From Clostridia bacterium (GTDB taxonomy: Bacteria; Bacillota; Clostridia; Oscillospirales; Acutalibacteraceae): 37,182 nucleotides of DNA. The stretch is from NCBI GenBank assembly GCA_900755995.1, contig CAAEIM010000179.1:1-37182 (forward strand). The letters are read 5' to 3'. The translations under genes were made by a program, and so were the position numbers. This document shows positions 29,955-37,182 of the stretch, piece by piece (the stretch's first letter is position 1; each line of letters opens with the position of its first letter). The notes beneath the pieces were generated by a model. It worked only from the letters and a program-made list of their open reading frames with translations, did not search any database and was not told the DNA's origin.

Positions 29955-32900
29955 TTGGCATATGACGGCTCTATTAAAATTGACACAAAAATAGATACAA
30001 GCGGCTTTAAAAGCGGTATTGATAAGATAAAAAGCATTGCTCAGGCAGGCGCATCGGCTGTAATAACAACGCTTGCAGGCATTACAGCCGCACTCGGAGC
30101 AGGAGCAACGGCAGCGGCAACAGTCGGCTCGTCCTTTGAGGCGGCTATGTCAAAGGTATCTGCGATAAGCGGAGCTTCAGGCGACAGCCTGCAAAGTCTG
30201 ACTGACAAAGCAAAAGAAATGGGAGCAAAAACAAAGTTCTCCGCTTCGGAATCAGCTTCGGCTTTGCAGTATATGGCTATGGCTGGTTGGGATACTGAAT
30301 CAATGCTAAATGGTATTGACGGTATTATGAACCTTGCCGCCGCTGACGGCTTGGACTTAGCTACAACATCAGATATTGTCACAGACGCTCTGACGGCATT
30401 TAATCTTAAAGCCTCAGACAGTACGCATTTTGCGGATGTGCTTGCCAAAGCCTCAAGCTCGGCAAATACGAATGTATCTATGCTCGGCGAAAGCTTTAAG
30501 TATGTTGCTCCTCTTGCCGGCACTATGGGTTACTCTGTTGAAGATGTTTCCCTTGCCCTCGGTCTTATGGCTAATGCAAGCGTTAAAGGCAGTATGGCAG
30601 GAACAAGCCTAAAGACTGCCCTTTCTAACCTCGCCTCTCCGACTGAGGCTATGGCAAATGTAATGGCGAAGTACGGTATATCAATATCTGATGCAGAGGG
30701 CAACGCTCTTCCGCTCATAGATGTTCTTAAACAGCTGAGGGAAAAATTCGGTGGTCTGAGCGAAACCGAACAGGCTGCCGCCGCAAGCACTCTTTTCGGT
30801 AAAGAAGCAATGAGCGGTATGCTTGCCATCATAAACGCAAGCGAAAGCGATTTTGACAACCTTACTCAGAACATCAACAACGCTGACGGTGCGGCTAAGT
30901 CAATGGCTGACACTATGCAGGACAACCTGCATGGTCAGATTACAATTCTTAAGTCCGCACTTGAAGGACTTGGAATTGAAATCTATGAAGGTATGTCAGC
31001 TCCTCTTAAAGATGCGGCTGTTGAAGCTCAGAATTATGTAAACCGTCTGACCGAGGCTTTTACAAACGGCGGACTGTCGGAAATGATTGAGGAGGCTGGC
31101 TCTATTTTCGGCGAGCTTGCAGTCAAGGCGGCTCAGGCTGCTCCTGAAATGATAAATGCCGCTGTTGACTTTTTACAGGCTTTTGTTGACGGCATAGCGA
31201 ATAACGCTGACAAGCTCGCAAAATCGGCAGTTGATATAATTCAGACTTTAATAACAAGCATAATCGAACACGCTCCCGATTTAATCAATGCGGCTAAGGT
31301 TATAGTATCGGAGCTTGCGGACAATCTTAGCAAGCTGTTGCCCAAAGAGCTGCAAAAGCCTGTTAAAGAGGCTATAAGCACAATTCAAAAGTCGTTTGAA
31401 AGCGGAGGTCTGAAAAAGGCTATTGAAAGCGTAAAAAACATTGTGATTAACTTAGGCAAGACTTTTACGAATGTAGCTAAGGTGGTTTTACCGCCGTTTT
31501 CTAAGGCTGTTGATTTCCTTGCCGATAATTTTAATATTCTTTTACCTCTTGCAACTTCATTATTAACAGCCTATAAGTCGTATGCAATCATTTCAACGGT
31601 TACTTCTCTATTCACTGCTCAGACAGCAGCGGTAACAGCCGAAAGCCTTGCAGAAGCCGCATCGCTCGGAACAATAACGCTCAAGCAGATTGCTGTAGCC
31701 GCCCTCACAGGCGAAATCACACTTGCTACAGCAGCGCAGTATGCGTGGAATTTAGCAATGAGCTTAAATCCGATAGGTATTGTTATTACTGCCGTAGCTG
31801 CTCTGGCGGCAGGTATTACAGCCTTATGCTTCACAATGTCTGATTCAACAGATGAAACATCTGACCTTGAGCTTGCACAGGAAAGGTTAAAGGAAAGTAA
31901 TGAAAATCTCGGTAAATCATACGAAGAAATTGGCGGTAAATTTACCGACTTCCTTGAAGATATAAGCAATGCAGGCAGTATTTTTGATAATTTCAATGAA
32001 GAAATAATCATTTCAGATGATGAAAAGCAAGCTCTTGCTGATAATATGGACAGCGTTCAAAGAGAAATTACAGAAATATGTTCAACCGCTGCCGAGGAAC
32101 GCAGAAAGCTTACAGGCGGTGAAATTGAACGGCTTGATGAGCTGTTTCAGAAAATGCACGAGCTGTCTGCACAGGAGCTTGCGATTGAACAAGCTAAGCA
32201 GGGAGTTGTCATTTCTCAGGCTCAGGCATTGTGCAATTCATCAGACATTTCTCTTGAAGAGTATATCAATCGTTCTAAGAGGATACAGAACTCAGCGGAA
32301 GAAACAAGAACAGCGGTAATAGATAAGGCTTACGAGCAATACACAGAAGAGGTTGCTTTACTTGACCAAAAACTTAAAACAAACTCCGATTATACTCAGG
32401 AGCAACACGATGCAGATGTTGCGGCTGCTGAAAAGTCTTATCAGAACGCCGTTGATTCAGCTAATAAGCAAGCTGCTGATACAGTAGCAATAATTGAAGA
32501 GGGGTATATAAATCGTGCTGACTTAATGACAGAATATACCGACAAGCTCAATAAACTTAATGACGATGAGGAATCTGAAAATTATAATCATGCCGTAAAA
32601 CTCGGAGAAATCGAAAGGGAATATTATGCAAAGCTTGATCATTACAGAGAAGAGGGCTTACAGGGCATAGATTATGATACTATGCGACAAATCGCACTTG
32701 ATGAAATGAAAGAAAAAGAAACAGAAGAAAATCAACGTCATATTGAAGCAATAACTAAGACAAGAAACAGCCAACAGAAAATACTTGACGATAAAAATTA
32801 TCAGAATCAGCTTGGTGGTTTCCTTGCGCTTGAAGGATTGTATGAAACATATTCCGGAAAGACGAACGAAAAGTCGCAAGAAATCGTTGATGCATTTCAT

Positions 32901-33440
32901 GAGCCTATGAAAAATTTGCCTGAAGATACCAAGAAAGCTTTTTCTGATGCAGTTAGTGGTGGTATTGAGGGCTTAAATAGTAAAAAAGAATCTATGTTTA
33001 GTACAGCATCAAATATTGCTTCGTCAGTAATCGGAATATTCAAATCAATGTTTGATGAACATTCTCCATCAAGAGTATTTAAAAAGATTTTTAAGTATAC
33101 ACTTGAAGGCGGCGAAAACGGTCTTGAAGACGAAGCACCGAAGCTGTATAAGCAAGCCGATGAGGTTGCATCGACATTTACAAATCGAATGAAAGCCGGT
33201 GTTTCCGTTGACGGTCTTATATCAAAAATGCGTGCAGCTGTAGCTGAGGGCAAGTCCTTTGTAGCCGAACAGCTCACCGCTAATATGGTTCATACCGTTA
33301 ATTGGCAAAACGATAACGATAAAAAAGTAGTTCTGAAAGGCGATATAGTAAATCATCTTGAGGTTGACGGCAGAGAGTTTGCAGTTGCTTTTTCTCCGTA
33401 TATATCGGAGGAATTAGCGTGGGAGGGGATTAATTTATGA
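29955..33440 (+). CDS. Tail tape measure protein (TP901 type)
   Basis: Sets tail length and helps DNA passage. N-terminal DGSIKIDTKIDTSGFKSGID; the TP901 core at about 60-260 (SKFSASESA-type helices, YMAMAGWD, VTDALTAF, VSLALGLMANASVKGSMAGT); a hydrophobic segment about 585-625 (LNPIGIVITAVAALAAGITA); a long charged coiled coil (about 640-950); and a C-terminal FKSMFDEHSPSRVFKK. At 1161 aa a long siphovirus tail is expected. The TTG at 29955 follows GGTGGTGAG; an ATG at 29940 lacks a site. A small GGTCA/TGACC hairpin (29894-29924) precedes it. Confidence 0.93.
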   Translation: MAYDGSIKIDTKIDTSGFKSGIDKIKSIAQAGASAVITTLAGITAALGAGATAAATVGSSFEAAMSKVSAISGASGDSLQSLTDKAKEMGAKTKFSASESASALQYMAMAGWDTESMLNGIDGIMNLAAADGLDLATTSDIVTDALTAFNLKASDSTHFADVLAKASSSANTNVSMLGESFKYVAPLAGTMGYSVEDVSLALGLMANASVKGSMAGTSLKTALSNLASPTEAMANVMAKYGISISDAEGNALPLIDVLKQLREKFGGLSETEQAAAASTLFGKEAMSGMLAIINASESDFDNLTQNINNADGAAKSMADTMQDNLHGQITILKSALEGLGIEIYEGMSAPLKDAAVEAQNYVNRLTEAFTNGGLSEMIEEAGSIFGELAVKAAQAAPEMINAAVDFLQAFVDGIANNADKLAKSAVDIIQTLITSIIEHAPDLINAAKVIVSELADNLSKLLPKELQKPVKEAISTIQKSFESGGLKKAIESVKNIVINLGKTFTNVAKVVLPPFSKAVDFLADNFNILLPLATSLLTAYKSYAIISTVTSLFTAQTAAVTAESLAEAASLGTITLKQIAVAALTGEITLATAAQYAWNLAMSLNPIGIVITAVAALAAGITALCFTMSDSTDETSDLELAQERLKESNENLGKSYEEIGGKFTDFLEDISNAGSIFDNFNEEIIISDDEKQALADNMDSVQREITEICSTAAEERRKLTGGEIERLDELFQKMHELSAQELAIEQAKQGVVISQAQALCNSSDISLEEYINRSKRIQNSAEETRTAVIDKAYEQYTEEVALLDQKLKTNSDYTQEQHDADVAAAEKSYQNAVDSANKQAADTVAIIEEGYINRADLMTEYTDKLNKLNDDEESENYNHAVKLGEIEREYYAKLDHYREEGLQGIDYDTMRQIALDEMKEKETEENQRHIEAITKTRNSQQKILDDKNYQNQLGGFLALEGLYETYSGKTNEKSQEIVDAFHEPMKNLPEDTKKAFSDAVSGGIEGLNSKKESMFSTASNIASSVIGIFKSMFDEHSPSRVFKKIFKYTLEGGENGLEDEAPKLYKQADEVASTFTNRMKAGVSVDGLISKMRAAVAEGKSFVAEQLTANMVHTVNWQNDNDKKVVLKGDIVNHLEVDGREFAVAFSPYISEELAWEGINL

Positions 33441-34165
33441 CTGAAATGTCAGTAAACAACATTGATATATCTGATTACAGCGCAAGGCTGCTCAGCTATT
33501 CGGTAAGCGGAACAACCCTTACCAACAGCACCTCGGCGACAACAAATCTTCTGAAAATGCCGGCTCTTTACTCAACCGTTTTCGGCACACGAACCCTGAC
33601 AGTTACGCTTACATTTTCTCCTCACTTAGACGGCTGTTCGGCTAAGGGAACGGACATAACAGACAGATACGCAGCGGCAACCGATAATATCGCAAGGTTT
33701 GAGGCTGATATTATTGGCAAGGCAGTAGAGGTTTCCTTGCCTGACGGTTACATATATACCTCTGTGGTTACATCTATTTCTGCAGCTGTATTTGACAGTA
33801 GCGGAGAACACGATGTTACATACACGTTTATGGCTATCAGACATAAACAAGCGATAACTGCAACTGTTGCTCCGAACGGTAAAATATACTGTCAGTCAAC
33901 TGCTCCTTGTAAGTTTAAGCTTATAGTAACATTACCTGAGGAAAGTTCTTTGATTACGGTTATGGACATAGTTGTTATTCATGTTGCCGAAAATACACCG
34001 CTTGTTATAGATGGGGAGCTTGGCTTAATAACACTCGGAGGGGTTAATAAGTTCCTTGACAGCACCTTAATTGAATTTCCTGTGCTGCAGCCGGGTGAGA
34101 ATATTATAAGCTGTAATAATTCTCAGGCTGATATTCAAGTAATTTATACGCCGATTTATGTGTGA
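33437..34165 (+). CDS. Distal tail protein (Dit-like)
   Basis: A 242-aa beta-rich protein directly after the tape measure (ATGA overlap) and before the Tal-like gene, the usual place of Dit, which forms the hub of the baseplate. N-terminal VNNIDISDYSARLLSYSVSG and TLTVTLTFSPHLDG, C-terminal galectin-like half with IEFPVLQPGENIISCNNSQA. Assignment from order and this two-part layout. Confidence 0.75.
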   Translation: MTEMSVNNIDISDYSARLLSYSVSGTTLTNSTSATTNLLKMPALYSTVFGTRTLTVTLTFSPHLDGCSAKGTDITDRYAAATDNIARFEADIIGKAVEVSLPDGYIYTSVVTSISAAVFDSSGEHDVTYTFMAIRHKQAITATVAPNGKIYCQSTAPCKFKLIVTLPEESSLITVMDIVVIHVAENTPLVIDGELGLITLGGVNKFLDSTLIEFPVLQPGENIISCNNSQADIQVIYTPIYV

Positions 34166-34181
34166 TTTAAGGAGTGTTTAA

Positions 34182-35924
34182 ATGGTTTTAAAAGTCTTTT
34201 ATAACGATGATGTAAAGCTGTTTACTGATATTGACAGCACATTTTGCGTGACTAAGTCCTATGGCGGTATGATGAGCCTGCAGTTTGATATATCGCCAAA
34301 ACACAGCTTATATAAATACTTCGTTTTGGATGGCGAGGTTGAATATGACAATCAAAAGTATCTTATAAAAAGCATTAACGAGCGCAAGACGGTATCAACT
34401 ATCGTTTGCGAGCTTAATCTTGATGACCTCAGAGCAGATATGTTTACAAGCTTTAACAGAACTACTGAGAGCTTTCATAACATTTGTACTGAAATACTTT
34501 CTAACACCGAATGGACTGTAAAAAATGATACTCTTGTAAGTAAGCGGTGCAGTTTTGAGCTTACTGATGTAACTCCCCTTGACATCCTTGAACAATGTAA
34601 AAATTCAACGAGTTACGGAAATGTTTATGAGTTTAATACAAAGCAAAAAACTATTACTCTTATAAAGCCCGAAAACAACACCGAGCCTAAGGGAGTATAT
34701 TTTACCGATGAATTAAACCTCACTGACTTAAACTACAAAGGCAGTTCATCAGGCTTAGTGACGAGGCTGTATGCATACGGCAAGGACGGTTTATCAATTG
34801 CGAGCGTTAATAACGGCTGTGAGTACATTGAAAATCACGAGTACACCGACAAGGTTATAAGCTTAGTGTGGCGTGATGAGCGTTATACTAATGATCAGTC
34901 TCTTTTTGATGATGCAGTTGCTAAGCTTGCTAATATGGCTCAACCGGAACAGTCCTACACTTGTAAGGTTATAGATCTCGCTAAGGCTCAGCCCGAGATT
35001 TATAGTGAAATACTTTCATACAGCCTTTATGATGTAGTAACACTTATTGACCGCAACCGTAGCAGAAAGCGAAATTTTCGCATAGTTGAAATTAAAGAAT
35101 ATCCCGCAAACCCTCTTCTTAATACTGTTTCTCTTTCCTCAATACCTGCGAAAATAACCGGTAAATTATCAACAATAAATAATCGCATTACAGAGCTTAA
35201 TGCTCAACAGCTCCATGATCGAACGAAAGTCAATGAAATCAAGCAGGATTTAGATACAACTGTACTCCATGTGTCAGAGTCATGGGCAAGCTCAGTCAAT
35301 GAATCCTTATTCACCCAGACTGCTGAGGGACTTTTCCTCGAAGTCAGCAAGATTGTTGGCACGAACCGATGGAGTACACTTTTACAACAGTCTGCTGAGG
35401 ATGTGCGGATTGCATGGAATAATGTTTCTGAATACATCAAGTTTGAGAATGCGCAACTCAATATTTATAATACTTCAGATAAAAAGCTTATGTCACTCAA
35501 TCAGCACGGTCAGGACTTCTTCTATAACGATTATGAAGTAGGTACGATTGGTACAAGTTCATACCTAAAAGATGATTCGCTGAGAGGTTTATCATTTGAC
35601 CTTAACAGTAATTCAGCATACATGACATGGGCTTATATGAGTTCTGATGATGCAGAAGCATTTAGTATGAAATTTACATATACCGCTCAGAAAATTGGTG
35701 ATAACTATGACGCAGACCAGCTGCATGCTGGCTGTGATATGAATTTACATAATAACTATCTGCGAAAAGCAGTTATGAGTGATTGGGGCTTTGAGGGTGG
35801 AACAATAAGCGGCACGTTTAAGGGGAATTATGTCACTGCATTCAATAGCGATGGAACAGCAAAGACATGGAGAGAATTTTCTTTGACTTTTGAAAAAGGA
35901 ATTTTACAAAAAGCAACTTGGTAG
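34182..35924 (+). CDS. Tail-associated protein (Tal-like, prophage tail endopeptidase family)
   Basis: 580 aa. The N-terminal 370 residues resemble gp44/Tal hub proteins (MVLKVFYNDDVKLFTDIDST, YLIKSINERKTVSTIVCELN, YAYGKDGLSIASVNNG, DVVTLIDRNRSRKRNFRIVE). A coiled linker (ITELNAQQLHDRTKVNEIKQ) leads to a C-terminal domain with WSTLLQQSAEDVRIAWNNVS, as in baseplate proteins of Gram-positive phages. No separate peptidoglycan hydrolase domain is evident. AAGGAG precedes the ATG by 8 nt. Confidence 0.8.
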   Translation: MVLKVFYNDDVKLFTDIDSTFCVTKSYGGMMSLQFDISPKHSLYKYFVLDGEVEYDNQKYLIKSINERKTVSTIVCELNLDDLRADMFTSFNRTTESFHNICTEILSNTEWTVKNDTLVSKRCSFELTDVTPLDILEQCKNSTSYGNVYEFNTKQKTITLIKPENNTEPKGVYFTDELNLTDLNYKGSSSGLVTRLYAYGKDGLSIASVNNGCEYIENHEYTDKVISLVWRDERYTNDQSLFDDAVAKLANMAQPEQSYTCKVIDLAKAQPEIYSEILSYSLYDVVTLIDRNRSRKRNFRIVEIKEYPANPLLNTVSLSSIPAKITGKLSTINNRITELNAQQLHDRTKVNEIKQDLDTTVLHVSESWASSVNESLFTQTAEGLFLEVSKIVGTNRWSTLLQQSAEDVRIAWNNVSEYIKFENAQLNIYNTSDKKLMSLNQHGQDFFYNDYEVGTIGTSSYLKDDSLRGLSFDLNSNSAYMTWAYMSSDDAEAFSMKFTYTAQKIGDNYDADQLHAGCDMNLHNNYLRKAVMSDWGFEGGTISGTFKGNYVTAFNSDGTAKTWREFSLTFEKGILQKATW

Positions 35925-35937
35925 GAGGTTAATCAAT

Positions 35938-36057
35938 ATGAAATTTATAATTGAAGAAAAGACGGTTGCCGATAAGGATAAAGACAAATCACCGTCTGAG
36001 ACTGAAACAATATTTGCAGATAACTCAGGAGGTAAAGATGAAAATCCAACATTATAA
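35938..36057 (+). CDS. Micro-protein in the baseplate region (39 aa)
   Basis: AGGAGG 9 nt before the ATG drives a short acidic and lysine-rich peptide (MKFIIEEKTVADKDKDKSPS, then ETETIFADNSGGKDENPTL). The ribosome site and ATG of the next gene lie inside its last 31 bases, so translation may be coupled. It may be a small accessory tail protein or mainly a translational relay. Unknown. Confidence 0.5.
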   Translation: MKFIIEEKTVADKDKDKSPSETETIFADNSGGKDENPTL

Positions 36058-37182
36058 GCTCAATCTTGACTTATTAAAACAGGCATCAATGCCTGCTCTC
36101 TGCAGCTATCAGTTCGACAAGCAGTCAAGATATGTTGATGTTACTCTGACTGCAAACGGTGCAGAAGTAACTCTTAACGAGAAAATGAATGCCGTTTTGA
36201 ATGCAACCGTCAACAATGTCATAGTTGCTGAGGCTGTACCGTGTACTATCGAGAACAACATAATAACTGTTGAATTATCGGATACAGTTTTATCTCTGTC
36301 CGGTATTGTAAAATGTGAAATTGTATTGTCTGACAGCACTAACGCTGTAATAACTGCCCAGCACTTTTACGTTAAAGTGTCTGAAAAAGCTATTAATGAT
36401 AAGTCAAAGTACGAACCCACCGGGGCAACTCTTGCAACAAAAGCAGATATTGAAAAGTTGAAAAATACCATTCAGACTTGTGAAAAATCAGTCTCCCTTG
36501 GTCCTGTGACATCAGCAGAAAATCTTGTCAGCTATAGCGATTCAAATACAATATATACCGGCTCAATCGCATATGCAGCCGATTACAAAGGCACATTTAC
36601 GATGTTCATATCACAAAACACACGTTTCTTACTTATGGCAGATGGTAGCTTGTGGAGTTTTAAAAATCTTACTTCTACTACAGCAACAAAGCTGACATAC
36701 ACAGCAGATGAGATTGACACTCTGTTAGAAAATTTCGATTCAGTTAAAGCTTACGATACCTACGATGAGTTTAAGGCTGATGAAGGCAATATAGAAGAAT
36801 CTAAATTTGCGGTTGTAAAATCAGGCGATAAGCGACCTCAGTGGGACGGACATAATGACAACTATGTTGAGGATGACGGCACAGCTTTGTATTATAAGAA
36901 CGGTGCGGGAGAGATGAAAAGAATTCTGACCGCCGAACAGGTGGAACAGAGTGTAAGAGGATTTTCTTGGGACTTTGCGCATAAATTCAATAATAGAATA
37001 ATACTGCCTCACACAGACGGCGTGGAGCAGTCGCTTAATTACAAAATTCGGTCCGTTGAGGAGAATATTGTAGGATTGCGCAAGGAAATAGAAAAAACAT
37101 ATTCTTCTGCTCGCTACGGTGTTTCGTTTGGCGGCTCTGCAAACAGCGGAGCAACGGTTCAGCGGCTCTATGACGCAGCAGG
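36038..37182 (+). CDS. Baseplate upper/fibre protein, BppU-like, cut by the window edge
   Basis: The frame stays open from ATG 36038 (AGGAGG 5 nt upstream) to the right edge, at least 381 codons. The N-terminal 120 residues (MKIQHYKLNLDLLKQASMPA, YQFDKQSRYVDVTLTANGAE, LSGIVKCEIVLSDSTNAVIT, AQHFYVKV) fit the BppU N-terminal domain that anchors fibres to the baseplate. A helical spacer and strand-rich repeats follow, including DSVKAYDTYDEFKADEGN and NGAGEMKRILTAEQVE, ending near ARYGVSFGGSANSGATVQRL. The receptor-binding part is beyond the window. Confidence 0.78.
   Translation, partial: MKIQHYKLNLDLLKQASMPALCSYQFDKQSRYVDVTLTANGAEVTLNEKMNAVLNATVNNVIVAEAVPCTIENNIITVELSDTVLSLSGIVKCEIVLSDSTNAVITAQHFYVKVSEKAINDKSKYEPTGATLATKADIEKLKNTIQTCEKSVSLGPVTSAENLVSYSDSNTIYTGSIAYAADYKGTFTMFISQNTRFLLMADGSLWSFKNLTSTTATKLTYTADEIDTLLENFDSVKAYDTYDEFKADEGNIEESKFAVVKSGDKRPQWDGHNDNYVEDDGTALYYKNGAGEMKRILTAEQVEQSVRGFSWDFAHKFNNRIILPHTDGVEQSLNYKIRSVEENIVGLRKEIEKTYSSARYGVSFGGSANSGATVQRLYDAA

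Overview
The window joins a stretch of host chromosome (about 1-8.5 kb) to the left part of an integrated Mu-like transposable prophage (about 8.5 kb to the right edge, where it runs off the window). The host looks like a Gram-positive anaerobe of the Clostridia, most likely Oscillospiraceae/Ruminococcaceae-like. The grounds are strong AGGAGG-type ribosome binding sites, frequent TTG/GTG starts, an A118/PBSX/SPP1-like phage structural repertoire and a B. subtilis-type [4Fe-4S] PurF. The species cannot be named from this sequence.

Host part. A co-directional purine operon, purC-purF-purB-purA-guaA (71-6687), makes IMP, AMP and GMP and ends at a strong intrinsic terminator (6698-6740). After it come a small unknown gene, a four-helix membrane protein gene that appears frameshifted in an A-run at 7568-7572, and a metallo-beta-lactamase-fold hydrolase. 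The 542-bp stretch 8281-8822 has no gene. It holds two bidirectional terminator-like hairpins and repeat clusters, and probably contains the prophage left end.

Phage early and regulatory part (8823-17320). A leftward S24/LexA-like repressor diverges from a rightward Cro/Ner-like gene across a twin operator (two 14-bp CTGTnAATTnACAG sites). One operator sits inside the spacer of a near-consensus promoter. Small early genes follow, interrupted by an AT-rich gene on the opposite strand (11062-11454) with its own promoter. Next come a MuA-like DDE transposase, a MuB-like AAA+ ATPase, further small genes, an AbrB-like zinc protein, a GemA/Gp16-like protein and a Mor-like activator. Just after mor a perfect 14-bp palindrome lies exactly 43.5 bp upstream of the start predicted from a TATTAT -10 box. 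This is the geometry of Mu's middle promoter, and the predicted start lies inside the hairpin of the early terminator.

Phage late part (17422-37182). The order is DUF2730-like and VpaChn25_0724-like small proteins, a DUF3486-type small terminase, a NusG paralogue followed at once by a structured leader and terminator, a second small-terminase-like protein, PBSX-type TerL, SPP1/A118-type portal, minor capsid protein 2 with a toxin-like C-terminus plus a candidate immunity gene, two terminators, Gp20-like scaffold, P22-type coat, connectors, tail tube, chaperones, a lipoprotein moron with a perfect sigma-A promoter, a zinc-ribbon micro-gene, a 1161-aa tape measure, distal tail and tail-associated proteins, and a BppU-like baseplate/fibre gene cut by the window edge. 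So a Mu-type replication and transposition module drives a siphovirus-type virion. Lysis genes and the right end lie outside the window.

The most interesting candidates are the NusG paralogue with its adjacent terminator and an AAACGGTATTTAAA element repeated before a second terminator, the capsid-borne toxin and immunity pair, the Mor/Pm architecture, and the two AT-rich morons.
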